From positions 1-37,669 of IMG/VR virus record IMGVR_UViG_3300017769_000040: DNA of 37,669 nucleotides, one strand, 5' to 3'. Shown piece after piece: positions 21,706 through 28,578 of the stretch. The position numbers and the translations under genes are program-made. Below the pieces are notes generated by a model that saw nothing but the letters and a program-made list of their open reading frames with translations, was not told the DNA's origin and made no database searches. Position 1 is the stretch's first letter, and every line of letters starts with the position of its first letter. Source of the stretch: a virus.

Positions 21706-22581
21706 ATGAAGAAAGACGAAGTATTTAAAAGGATAAGAGAGAAAATCTTAGAGCTGATGAAGAAAGAGGGTACAGACTGGACTAAGTCTTGGATTGCTAC
21801 TGCAACTCCTCTTAACTTCTTAAGCAAAAAAGACTACAGAGGCATCAATAACTTTTGGCTTTCTGTACAAGGCTTTGACTCAAATGAGTGGGGTACTTTC
21901 AAACAATGGCAGTCTAAAGGCTACCGCATCAAGAAAGGTTCTTCCGCTACTCCGATAATCTTTTCTGAGATGAGAGAAAAAACTCTAGACAGATTGTCCG
22001 ATGATGAAAAAGCTAGATACGAAGAAACAGGTGTAATGCCTAAGTTTTGGTTACTAAGAAGCTACAATGTTTTTAACGCTGACCAGATAGAGGCTTATGT
22101 AAGTGAAAATACTAAGGTTGATCATAAAGAAACTATCAGTTCTAAAGACTTAGAGGCAGTAATAAGGTTTATTGCTGCCACTAAAGCAGAGATCAAACAC
22201 GAAGGCGATAGAGCTTACTATCATCAAATATTAGATGAAATAACTATGCCTGTTAAAGAGAAATTCTTTTCTGATGAAGATTACTACTCTGTCTTATTGC
22301 ATGAGCTAACTCACTGGACTATGCACGAAGATAGAACCAACAGACAAGATAAAGACCTAAGTTATGCACAAGAAGAATTAGTAGCAGAGCTTGGTTCGGC
22401 TTTTCTTTGCAGATTGTTGAATGTTTCAAAAACAGTTAGACCAGATCACGCTAAGTATCTAAATAACTGGATTGAAGCGATTGAGGATAGCGAGAAAGCA
22501 ATGGTTCAAGCGTTTTCGGATGCACAAAAGGCGGTTGATTACTTAACCAAACTACAAACTAAAATGGAGAAGGCTGCATAA
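21706..22581 (+). CDS. ardC: ArdC-type antirestriction protein with zincin peptidase domain (291 aa)
   Basis: Protects incoming DNA from restriction. The N-terminal half is the ArdC single-strand DNA-binding domain (DWTKSWIA, DYRGINNFWLS, WGTFKQWQSKGYRIKKGSSATPI, FWLLRSYNVFNADQIE). The C-terminal half is a zincin metallopeptidase with H199-E200-x-x-H203 (LLHELTHWT) and the downstream Glu region (YAQEELVAELGSAF). Length is normal for ArdC. GGAG precedes the ATG. An intrinsic terminator overlaps the stop codon. With the base-modification operon it would give two anti-restriction layers. Confidence 0.88.
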   Translation: MKKDEVFKRIREKILELMKKEGTDWTKSWIATATPLNFLSKKDYRGINNFWLSVQGFDSNEWGTFKQWQSKGYRIKKGSSATPIIFSEMREKTLDRLSDDEKARYEETGVMPKFWLLRSYNVFNADQIEAYVSENTKVDHKETISSKDLEAVIRFIAATKAEIKHEGDRAYYHQILDEITMPVKEKFFSDEDYYSVLLHELTHWTMHEDRTNRQDKDLSYAQEELVAELGSAFLCRLLNVSKTVRPDHAKYLNNWIEAIEDSEKAMVQAFSDAQKAVDYLTKLQTKMEKAA

Positions 22582-22593
22582 GCCTTCTCTTTT
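22567..22593 (+). terminator. Intrinsic terminator overlapping the end of the ArdC gene
   Basis: GAGAAGGCT (22567-22575), loop GCATA, AGCCTTCTC (22581-22589), then TTTT. The nine-pair stem includes the last codons and stop. The short T run suggests partial read-through into the three small genes downstream. Confidence 0.65.
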
Positions 22594-22606
22594 ATTGAGG
22601 AGAAAA

Positions 22607-22765
22607 ATGAAATACTGGAGATCAATAATACAAAAGTTAGATGCCAAGTATGATATATCTTACGAAACACCTGTTAAGGACTTGCCAGAAATTATGTCAG
22701 AAGAAGATTGGAAACTTTACTCAATGGCTCTAAAATACCCTAACGGAAGAATAGAGGGGGTGTAA
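22607..22765 (+). CDS. Small unknown protein (52 aa)
   Basis: ATG 22607 with GAGGAG upstream. It reads a helical, charged product (WRSIIQKLDAKYDI, LPEIMSEEDWKLYSMALKYP) and ends in TAA overlapping the next ATG (TAATG at 22765). Coupling and ribosome-binding site support it; function unknown. It is the first gene after the ArdC terminator. Confidence 0.55.
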   Translation: MKYWRSIIQKLDAKYDISYETPVKDLPEIMSEEDWKLYSMALKYPNGRIEGV

Positions 22766-22974
22766 TGGAAACTTTACTAGCATTCACAAGGGAACTTCAT
22801 AACAGCGTTGATAAAGTAACTTTAGATAAGTTTGTTGATTCTTATCTAGACCTTTACGAGATGCTAAAGGATTTTGAGGGCAAAGAAAATATTCATTCTT
22901 TAATTATGGATTTACTTCATGAAGAAATACAAATTAGAAGGGATGAAGAATTACAAGGGAGATTAGGAGTATGA
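22765..22974 (+). CDS. Small helical unknown protein (69 aa)
   Basis: A four-helix-like, acidic product (LLAFTRELHNSVDKVTLDKF, DLYEMLKDFEGKENIHSLIM, LHEEIQIRRDEELQ). No motif is recognised. It is coupled by TAATG upstream and ATGA downstream (22971). Confidence 0.5.
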   Translation: METLLAFTRELHNSVDKVTLDKFVDSYLDLYEMLKDFEGKENIHSLIMDLLHEEIQIRRDEELQGRLGV

Positions 22975-23159
22975 CTCAATATAGACACTTAGTCCAAGCA
23001 AGGCGAGAGCTATTAAAAAAAGAAAAGCAAGGCAATGAGGTTTACCAGTTGCTTTGGGATAAAAAAGGCTCTCATACTTATTATATGAATGGAAAGATAG
23101 TAACTGAAAAAGACAATCAAATTACTGTCAAATATCAAAAATCTAGGTTAGAATTTTAG
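22971..23159 (+). CDS. Small basic unknown protein (62 aa)
   Basis: Last gene of the rightward block. The N-terminus is basic and helical (HLVQARRELLKKEKQGNEV) and the rest is a short beta part (SHTYYMNGKIVTEKDNQITVKY). It overlaps the upstream stop as ATGA, with GGGAGATTAGGAG before it. A strong terminator follows. Function unknown. Confidence 0.5.
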   Translation: MTQYRHLVQARRELLKKEKQGNEVYQLLWDKKGSHTYYMNGKIVTEKDNQITVKYQKSRLEF

Positions 23160-23179
23160 AAGGAAAAAGACCTCATCTA

Positions 23180-23195
23180 GTGATATAATTATCAC
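23180..23195. promoter_or_regulatory. Short palindrome GTGATA-TAAT-TATCAC
   Basis: A perfect 6-bp inverted repeat with a four-base centre in the gap between the convergent early and late transcripts, upstream of the strong terminator. It contains a TATAAT string but has no good -35 box. It may be an RNA hairpin or a protein site; the role is unknown. Confidence 0.3.
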
Positions 23196-23228
23196 GAAAA
23201 TATTTTTTCATATTTTTTTCCTAGTTTA

Positions 23229-23257
23229 AGAGCGGTAGAAATACCGCTCTTTTTTTA
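23229..23257 (+). terminator. Strong intrinsic terminator between convergent early and late blocks
   Basis: AGAGCGGTA (23229-23237), a GAAA tetraloop, TACCGCTCT (23242-23250), then TTTTTT. The nine-pair GC-rich stem with a stable GNRA loop is the clearest terminator in the window. For the opposite strand the T run is missing, so it mainly stops rightward transcription. Confidence 0.85.
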
Positions 23258-23473
23258 TTTTGCTTCGCTTGAGTATTTGATGTTTAGACCCGCAAGAGTA
23301 CAAAGTCTATTTTTTTCATCTAAGCCTTTCTGAGTAATCTTGAAATGACCTTTATCTTCTTCAACAAAATTATCTTTCAAAACATCTACCAAATCATCCT
23401 CAGTCAGTTCTTCTGCGAACATTACAGAAAGTAATGCTCCTAATCTTCTATTCTGTGTCTTAGATAGTGCCAC
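23255..23473 (-). CDS. Unknown protein at the end of the late operon (about 72 aa)
   Basis: The frame is open from GTG 23488; a second GTG at 23473 overlaps the lysozyme stop as TAGTG and is taken as the start. The product is helical with a winged-helix-like pattern (RRLGALLSVMFAEELTEDDLVDVL, then HFKITQKGLDEKNRLCTLAG). Not recognised. It is the last late gene, ending at the terminator stem. Small DNA-binding or lysis-accessory roles are both possible. Confidence 0.45.
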   Translation of the reverse strand: MALSKTQNRRLGALLSVMFAEELTEDDLVDVLKDNFVEEDKGHFKITQKGLDEKNRLCTLAGLNIKYSSEAK

Positions 23474-23916
23474 TAAACATGAAACCACTCCTCGCCTTCA
23501 AATAACAGAGCTTCTGCCTCTCTTCTTCGGACTAAGCCTTGCAGAACTTCTCCACCTGCTTTATTCCATCTTTTCATTTCTGATGAAACATCTTCGTACC
23601 TTGCTTGGTTTAAGACAGTTAGCATCGTAGAATTTTTTAGATTGGTTGGACCCAAGTTATAAGTCCAAGCAACCAAAGCATCAAATTGACATTGTGACAG
23701 ACCAACTTTTACCAAAGTTTCTACATATTCTTCATACTCTAATAGCTCAGTTTCAAGCATCGCTTCTGCTTCCTCTTGTGTAATCTTTAAACCTTCAGCT
23801 ACACCTTTTGTATGTCCATAGCCGATAGTCCAAACACCGACACTATCTTGATACGCTTCTAATTTGCAACCTTCAAATTTTTTTATGAGAGCAATACCCT
23901 CTTTAGAAATCTTCAT
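23473..23916 (-). CDS. Endolysin, T4-type lysozyme (GH24, 147 aa)
   Basis: Cuts peptidoglycan at lysis. The GH24 catalytic triad is visible as E15, D24 and T30 (LIKKFEGCKLEAYQDSVGVW, then TIGYGHT), with the same spacing as E11, D20 and T26 of T4 lysozyme. The C-terminal half has the usual FDALVAWTYNLG and LVRRREAEALLF. The frame is open to 24057, but ATG 23916 lies four bases after the nuclease stop with GGGGAGAA upstream, giving a family-typical length. It has no signal sequence, so it needs a holin. Confidence 0.92.
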   Translation of the reverse strand: MKISKEGIALIKKFEGCKLEAYQDSVGVWTIGYGHTKGVAEGLKITQEEAEAMLETELLEYEEYVETLVKVGLSQCQFDALVAWTYNLGPTNLKNSTMLTVLNQARYEDVSSEMKRWNKAGGEVLQGLVRRREAEALLFEGEEWFHV

Positions 23917-23917
23917 A

Positions 23918-24307
23918 TTATTCTCCCCAAGTTCCATCTTCTTGCACTTTTGCTTTTTTTGTTCCGCCCCAGTATTCAACTGCGTGCCCTTCTTTTTTGA
24001 GAAGTTCGCAAATATCTTCTCCTTCTTCTGTGTGAGGGATTCCCAAAATCCTGCCATATTTACCGCTCCCTAATGATAATAATTGTAATTTTTCTCCGCA
24101 TAATTCTATCAATCTATCTTTTGCTTTTAGACCAAGAGCCTTTTCTGCTAAATTTCTTGTCCTGCTTTCTGGTGTATCAATGCCTGCCAATCTAACTCTT
24201 TGCTTTGATAAAATGACATCAAAACCTAAATCAATATTTACATCAATGGTGTCGCCATCAATAACTCTGTCTAAAGTACAGTTGTAATAATATGGTTTAT
24301 TGCTCAT
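23918..24307 (-). CDS. Staphylococcal-nuclease-like endonuclease (129 aa)
   Basis: The SNase fold and active site are visible: D19 (VIDGDT), R39 and E47 (RVRLAGIDTPE) and R86 (GKYGRILG), matching D21, R35, E43 and R87 of the staphylococcal enzyme. No signal peptide is present. It lies between the spanins and the endolysin in the late operon, an unusual site for a nuclease. Possible roles are late degradation of host DNA, trimming of unpackaged DNA, or liquefying the lysate; the sequence does not choose. Confidence 0.85.
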   Translation of the reverse strand: MSNKPYYYNCTLDRVIDGDTIDVNIDLGFDVILSKQRVRLAGIDTPESRTRNLAEKALGLKAKDRLIELCGEKLQLLSLGSGKYGRILGIPHTEEGEDICELLKKEGHAVEYWGGTKKAKVQEDGTWGE

Positions 24308-24680
24308 TTTTATTACTGCTTGTTACCATTCTATAGTACACAACGACCTCTTTGAGTTCTTTTATGTATCTTTTCAGCTCCTGCATATTGTAAGCCATAA
24401 CTTCGTAATCTGGTATAGACATCGCAACAAATACAACTCTGCCTTCTTCTCGCTCAACAGTTTCTAGAAAGCTATCCATGTTTTTATCCGAAACAACATA
24501 CCAATAAGGAGCATTCAATTTCAACTCTCTTGGTAAGATAGGTTGAGCAATCTGCCTTTCAACTGGCTTTGATATTACATCTACTTGTTTAGGGATTAGA
24601 CTGCAACTGTAAGCCATCATCAAGACTATCAATATTCCTACTGTCTTGCTCAATGCTTTCAAATACTTCTTTTGTTCCAT
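24297..24680 (-). CDS. Outer-membrane spanin candidate, lipoprotein-like (127 aa)
   Basis: N-terminal basic segment, hydrophobic helix (VGILIVLMMAYSC) and Cys26 in AYSC give a signal sequence with an imperfect lipobox, as for an Rz1-type o-spanin. A Pro-containing linker follows (RQIAQPILPRELKLNAPYWY), then a helical domain (YNMQELKRYIKELKEV). It is longer than lambda Rz1. Its first 92 bases lie inside the i-spanin gene in another frame, the usual spanin arrangement. Confidence 0.6.
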   Translation of the reverse strand: MEQKKYLKALSKTVGILIVLMMAYSCSLIPKQVDVISKPVERQIAQPILPRELKLNAPYWYVVSDKNMDSFLETVEREEGRVVFVAMSIPDYEVMAYNMQELKRYIKELKEVVVYYRMVTSSNKNEQ

Positions 24681-24981
24681 TGTTTACTCTGGTTTCTATA
24701 AGATTAGGTTTTGCTGCTGCAAGTTTGCTGAGATTGTGTCTTTTAAAGATATCAAGATATCTACTCATTTCAGCTTCTATTTCTTGGTTTTTGGCTTGTA
24801 AGTTTAAAAGCCCTTGTGTTTGCATCTGGAAATCAGATTGCAAGGTTTCAATTGTAGCTCTTTGCTCTTGATCTCTGAGGTCAAAGGCTTGATTCAATGA
24901 ACTAAGTTTTTGATTTTGAAAATAAAGAAAACCAGTCATTGCGACCAGAATTACAATAATGCCAAGAAATATCTTGCTCAT
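24589..24981 (-). CDS. Inner-membrane spanin, Rz-like (130 aa)
   Basis: One N-terminal transmembrane helix (IFLGIIVILVAMTGFLYF) and then a long periplasmic coiled coil (QEQRATIETLQSDFQMQTQG, QEIEAEMSRYLDIF). The end, SKLAAAKPNLIETRVNNGTK followed by EVFESIE, is the same segment that marks i-spanins of marine T4-like and T7-like phages. With the overlapping lipoprotein it would fuse inner and outer membranes at the last step of lysis. Confidence 0.8.
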   Translation of the reverse strand: MSKIFLGIIVILVAMTGFLYFQNQKLSSLNQAFDLRDQEQRATIETLQSDFQMQTQGLLNLQAKNQEIEAEMSRYLDIFKRHNLSKLAAAKPNLIETRVNNGTKEVFESIEQDSRNIDSLDDGLQLQSNP

Positions 24982-24999
24982 AGTTCATTATTCTAGTTT

Positions 25000-26145
25000 T
25001 TATCCGCTTCCTTGTCTAATAACAATCGTAGACGCACTTCCACCATTGACCTTAACCTGATTGGCTACCCCATCTTGTTCTAAAATAACAGTATAAGAAT
25101 TGTTGCCATCAATAGTAATGTTGGCATTTGAACTTACTTCTCTTTTCATGCTTATTGATTGACCAGAAACAACAGTAGTAATTTGAGTACTGCTATCCTG
25201 CCCTACTGCTGTGCCTTTTATGTCTATTGCTGTAGCAACTTGTCTTATTTCATCTTCCTCTTCTATGGCATCTAATTCGTTGATAATATCTAGCAAATCC
25301 TCAAGGAAATTTACATTCAAAGCATCATAATCTAGCTCAGTAAATTCTAGTTCTTCTCCCTCAAGCTCATCTTCTGCTAATGCGTCATATTCAAGTTCAT
25401 CAAAATCTAATATGTCGCTTTGGCGTGAGTCAATAGCTTCCTCTTCACTTTCTTTTCTTTTGGGTGGGGAAACAATCAACATATTGTCAATAAAGTCTAA
25501 TGACAAATCTAAAATTACAGGGTCAGATGGTGGGCTTTCAAATGTTGTTGTTGTCGTTGCCTGATATGGCTTGTTAAGAATTACCTCTCCCAATGCTGTT
25601 GTGACTACTATTTCTCCTGATGATGTTCCATCAGGGTTTGGCAAAAGAATAAATAAACTTTCTCCTGTGTCTGCCTCTACTGTGACTGTGAAATCTGTAC
25701 CCCTGATTCCGACAGTCGCACTATTCGTCCTGAGAACCATATTTTTTTTGGGAACCGAACCTAATAAACCTGTTGTGAATCTTGCTGTACCTTTTACAAA
25801 ATTAAGGGCAAGTTTAGAATTGTCTGGGTTTGGGTCAAAGACAAACTCATCAATAATAACCTCTGAATGCTCTGTAATTTTGATAGTGGTATCGTCAACA
25901 AAACGAATACCCATACGACCTGATTCAGTCTGTGCTTTGTCATAAGATTGTATGCCAAAGTCAGTTATGACCTCATAGGGTTTTTCTCTTTCTATCTGTG
26001 CAAAACCAGAAACTTCTTCTACAGAACCAATATCAGCAACTTGTGGCTGTGCCTTGATCGTTTTGGATGATACAGAAAGTACCATTATCGCCGCTAGAAA
26101 TAACCCTGAGCCAATCGTTGTCCAATGTACTTGCTTGTGTAACAT
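25000..26145 (-). CDS. Secreted FecR-domain protein with acidic repeat and curlin-like end (381 aa)
   Basis: Signal peptide (HWTTIGSGLFLAAIMVLSVSS, likely cut near IKA-QP). FecR domain at about residues 38-190: EEVSGFAQIER, DDTTIKITEHSEVIIDEFVF, KGTARFTTGLLG, then LRTNSATVGIRGTDFTV. Next comes an acidic region near 230-300 with two related units (DELEYDAL and TELDYDAL). The C-terminal 60 residues read like curlin repeats (NITIDGNNSYTVILEQDGV, ANQVKVNG). Unusually, the first 113 bases lie inside the upstream curlin-like gene. FecR domains usually sense or fold beta-rich exported material; here it may guard or anchor the secreted repeat protein. Confidence 0.8.
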   Translation of the reverse strand: MLHKQVHWTTIGSGLFLAAIMVLSVSSKTIKAQPQVADIGSVEEVSGFAQIEREKPYEVITDFGIQSYDKAQTESGRMGIRFVDDTTIKITEHSEVIIDEFVFDPNPDNSKLALNFVKGTARFTTGLLGSVPKKNMVLRTNSATVGIRGTDFTVTVEADTGESLFILLPNPDGTSSGEIVVTTALGEVILNKPYQATTTTTFESPPSDPVILDLSLDFIDNMLIVSPPKRKESEEEAIDSRQSDILDFDELEYDALAEDELEGEELEFTELDYDALNVNFLEDLLDIINELDAIEEEDEIRQVATAIDIKGTAVGQDSSTQITTVVSGQSISMKREVSSNANITIDGNNSYTVILEQDGVANQVKVNGGSASTIVIRQGSG

Positions 26146-26734
26146 TTAAAGTTCTTGAGTTGCCTGTGTGGTCTAAATAGAAATATCCACCTTGATAACC
26201 GTCACCATTGTAATTGATTGCATTGGAATCGCCATCTATATCCATGTAGTTAGTGGCAAGATCAACGTCAATATCCACATCAATGGTATTGCTATCTCCC
26301 TGTATTATCCAATCTAGGTCTAAAGTTGATGCCATTGCTACTGTTGCTTGGTCTAATGACATATCATTTAGGTTACCTGTCACATCAATATTTAAGTTAG
26401 ATGTATCTGCTCCATAGGTATTGGTCGGATCAACCTGTATATCAAATACATTGCTATCGCCATCAAACTCAAAGAATCCTGTAAAAGAATCTGACGTAAT
26501 ATCCCCTTTAAATAGGTTGCTGTCACCTATTTGGTTGATGTCAATGGTCATAGTATTTCCATCTAAATCTAAAGGGGTCATAGAACCTGCCGTCGCAGAT
26601 TGTCCACCAATTAAGTTACCAGAACCCAATTGCTCTATATCTAAGTTTAATGTGCCACCTAATTGATCTATTGAAACTTCGTTATCAACTGCAAACAAAG
26701 AAAAAGAAAAAAGAAAAACTATTGCTCTAATCAT
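26033..26734 (-). CDS. Secreted curlin-repeat-like protein (233 aa)
   Basis: Short signal peptide (MIRAIVFLFSFSLFA). The mature part consists of spaced strands with the pattern G(D/S)(S/G)N followed by alternating hydrophobics: QLGSGNLI, QIGDSNLF, FDGDSNVFDIQV, IQGDSNTIDVDI, IDGDSNAINY, HTGNSRTLNV. This resembles the curlin repeat of CsgA/CsgB (Q and N at fixed places), though Asp is far richer here. Two Cys residues near the C-terminus (FCIIQ, TSC) could pair. The neighbours are CsgG and CsgF, so it is the likely cargo. It overlaps CsgG by 8 bases. Confidence 0.75.
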   Translation of the reverse strand: MIRAIVFLFSFSLFAVDNEVSIDQLGGTLNLDIEQLGSGNLIGGQSATAGSMTPLDLDGNTMTIDINQIGDSNLFKGDITSDSFTGFFEFDGDSNVFDIQVDPTNTYGADTSNLNIDVTGNLNDMSLDQATVAMASTLDLDWIIQGDSNTIDVDIDVDLATNYMDIDGDSNAINYNGDGYQGGYFYLDHTGNSRTLNVTQASTLDNDWLRVISSGDNGTFCIIQNDQGTATSC

Positions 26735-27575
26735 CCTGTTTAAAACTCCAAAGATTTTTTTTAGCTCCCTTCTCTATAATCTTGAGAACCGCAAATTCTA
26801 TGGCGGATTGCAATGCAATAGTTACAGATTCATTTTCCACATTTCCACCTTCAATTTCAACTAATTCTGTATCATTTTTGACGAATCTAAACACATCACC
26901 TGTTTGCCCATGACTCAAAATCGTTTTTGTAGTTGTCACCTGTAATAATATACGTCCAGAAAGCACAGAAACGAGCCGTAAGCTCAAAGTAACTGTATCT
27001 TGCCTATATTGCCTACTTATCCCAATTCCGAGCAATCTAGCCCCGTTACCGCCTGATCTGACATTTGACTCATAGCCTACAATTGCCCCTTCAAACAACA
27101 TACCTGCAAACAACAATGGTTTAAGTTTTTGTTCGTCTTTAAAATCTTGTCTGGAACTTCTTATGATTTGTCTTTCTTTCGTAAGGTTATCTAATCCAAC
27201 TCTTTCAACAACTGTAAAAAATTTACCGTTAGCTGTGTCCTTTAATGCTTTTATTAGAAGATTATGTGGAGCTTGTGTAACTGCAGTAGAAAATGACGCA
27301 TAGGTACTGTTAGATCTTCTCTGTCCTGTTTGATCTAAAAAACCAGTAGGGTAAACAGCAACGACAAGTTTTTCTTTTGGTGGTGTTTGATATGCCAATT
27401 CATAATTGATGACATCATTTAAATGCGGATATCTTGATATCTTGAAGTTTTCTAATTTGTTGGTGGGTAATGCTCCGCAATTAGAAAGTAAAACTATTGA
27501 TAGGAAAAGTAATGACAGTAACATGACCTTCCTCATCTGTAATAGTAAGCGTAATCGTTTCATCGTCTGACTCAT
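26727..27575 (-). CDS. csgG: CsgG-family outer-membrane secretion channel (lipoprotein)
   Basis: Nonameric pore that exports curli subunits. Strong segment-by-segment agreement with E. coli CsgG: LVVAVYPTGFLDQTGQ, FSTAVTQAPHNLLIKALKD, VVERVGLDNLTKERQIIRSS, GAIVGYESNVRSGGNGARLL, TTTKTILSHGQTGDVFRFV, then AIEFAVLKIIEKG. A signal peptide leads to LLSNC, a lipoprotein site. By hand alignment the constriction residues Tyr51, Asn55 and Phe56 correspond to Ser, Ser and Phe, so the pore may be wider or more polar. ATGs at 27575, 27563, 27536 and 27524 are possible starts, all inside the end of csgF. The segment after GLW of E. coli is shortened. Confidence 0.93.
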   Translation of the reverse strand: MSQTMKRLRLLLQMRKVMLLSLLFLSIVLLSNCGALPTNKLENFKISRYPHLNDVINYELAYQTPPKEKLVVAVYPTGFLDQTGQRRSNSTYASFSTAVTQAPHNLLIKALKDTANGKFFTVVERVGLDNLTKERQIIRSSRQDFKDEQKLKPLLFAGMLFEGAIVGYESNVRSGGNGARLLGIGISRQYRQDTVTLSLRLVSVLSGRILLQVTTTKTILSHGQTGDVFRFVKNDTELVEIEGGNVENESVTIALQSAIEFAVLKIIEKGAKKNLWSFKQDD

Positions 27576-27993
27576 ATTCTATGGTGTTACCTTCTAACTC
27601 TATAGAACCCTCTTTTGAGGCAGTTTCTCCGAAGAGATTTTCTACTAGTTGCCTTGATAATTGTGCATACACTCTGGATTCTAGGTTACGAATGAACCTA
27701 GATAGTGTCGTGTTATTTTCTTCTCTTTCTAATTCTTCTGCTAATGCTTTGATTTCTTCCAGTAATGTTTTCTTCCTAGTGTGTTCTTGATTTTCTATGG
27801 TCAGATAATGTTGTGATGTGTTGATACCAGAAAAAGATGGCGATTTGAATTTAAAAATCATCTCATCTCCATGAAGATTTTGAACTAAACCAATAAAAAA
27901 AATTAGTATCATAAAACCCATGAAACTTCCTAAAGCTATCCAATGTTTTACAATATCTATTTCTTCATGCTTTTTAATCTTTTCTTTGGTCAT
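27481..27993 (-). CDS. csgF: CsgF-like curli assembly factor (170 aa)
   Basis: In E. coli the mature N-terminus of CsgF inserts into the CsgG barrel and the rest nucleates fibres. Here the segment after the hydrophobic N-terminus, MIFKFKSPSFSG, lines up with MTFQFRNPNFGG at the E. coli mature end. Next come a helix (LLEEIKALAEELEREENNTT), RNLESRVYAQLSRQLVENLF, then strands (SIELEGNTIEYESDDETITL, VTVITFPI), the CsgF domain order. A hydrophobic helix (residues 18-40) serves as signal or anchor. ATG 27993 is preferred over GTG 28020. It overlaps the holin-like gene by 20 bases and csgG by up to 95. Confidence 0.82.
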   Translation of the reverse strand: MTKEKIKKHEEIDIVKHWIALGSFMGFMILIFFIGLVQNLHGDEMIFKFKSPSFSGINTSQHYLTIENQEHTRKKTLLEEIKALAEELEREENNTTLSRFIRNLESRVYAQLSRQLVENLFGETASKEGSIELEGNTIEYESDDETITLTITDEEGHVTVITFPINSFTF

Positions 27994-28324
27994 CTCTTTC
28001 TGCCTTTGCAATCTTTTCACGTTGAACTAAGTTAGGTACACCTAACATTGTTTTTAGCAATGTATCTTGTCTGATAATTTCATTATCTACACTTCTCACT
28101 CTATCAATAAGCGATACCAATATACCATGTTGGGCATCTAATTTTGACTGCAACCTATCTTCCATAGCTTTCAATTGTTCGTTCACCTTATCATCAACCA
28201 CATCTATTTTAGACTCCATACCATCTATAATTCTATTGATAAGTTTCCAAACAAATATTCCCAAACCTAAAGCAGCAGCAACAGGGAAACCCAGTTCTGT
28301 AATTAGTCTTACTATATCGTCCAT
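27974..28324 (-). CDS. Holin-like membrane protein, BhlA/UviB type (116 aa)
   Basis: One N-terminal transmembrane helix (FPVAAALGLGIFVWKLI) and then an amphipathic/coiled-coil region (SKIDVVDDKVNEQLKAMEDR, AQHGILVSLIDRVRS) and a charged tail, the layout of BhlA/UviB-like holins. The late operon has endolysin and spanins downstream but no other holin candidate. The function is inferred from topology and place; the helix could also serve a tail or curli-cassette role. Confidence 0.6.
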   Translation of the reverse strand: MDDIVRLITELGFPVAAALGLGIFVWKLINRIIDGMESKIDVVDDKVNEQLKAMEDRLQSKLDAQHGILVSLIDRVRSVDNEIIRQDTLLKTMLGVPNLVQREKIAKAERDDQRKD

Positions 28325-28578
28325 TATGTTGGCTTGGTTGGATAAACAATATCGTTAATCGTACTTGAATTTGTGTAACTTGCAGGCATATCTCTGAGGG
28401 CTTGCCTGTATGTTGCCCACTCCGTTTTTTTTGTATCAGACAGAGGAGAATCAGCAGCTTGTGTCCAATCACATTCTGCTAATAATTCATTGCGTCTTTC
28501 TCTTACATATTCAACGACATTTAAATCATTGTGACTGCTATAAGTCTCTCCACCTGTTTTGTAAGAAAAATGACTCAT
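28324..28578 (-). CDS. Phage tail assembly chaperone-like small protein (84 aa)
   Basis: The motif RERRNELLAECDWTQAADSP followed by LSDTKKTEWATYRQALRDMP is the signature of the small phage tail-fibre assembly proteins (Phage_tail_APC group), found right after tail tip or fibre genes in many marine phages. It overlaps the tip gene as ATGA at 28575-28578 and shares one base with the holin-like gene. Whether it is a chaperone or a virion part is not settled. Confidence 0.7.
   Translation of the reverse strand: MSHFSYKTGGETYSSHNDLNVVEYVRERRNELLAECDWTQAADSPLSDTKKTEWATYRQALRDMPASYTNSSTINDIVYPTKPT

Noticed and set aside
25300-25440. DNA tandem repeat
   Set aside because: The similarity comes from repeated acidic protein units (ELxYDAL) and is weak at DNA level; it is described with the FecR protein.
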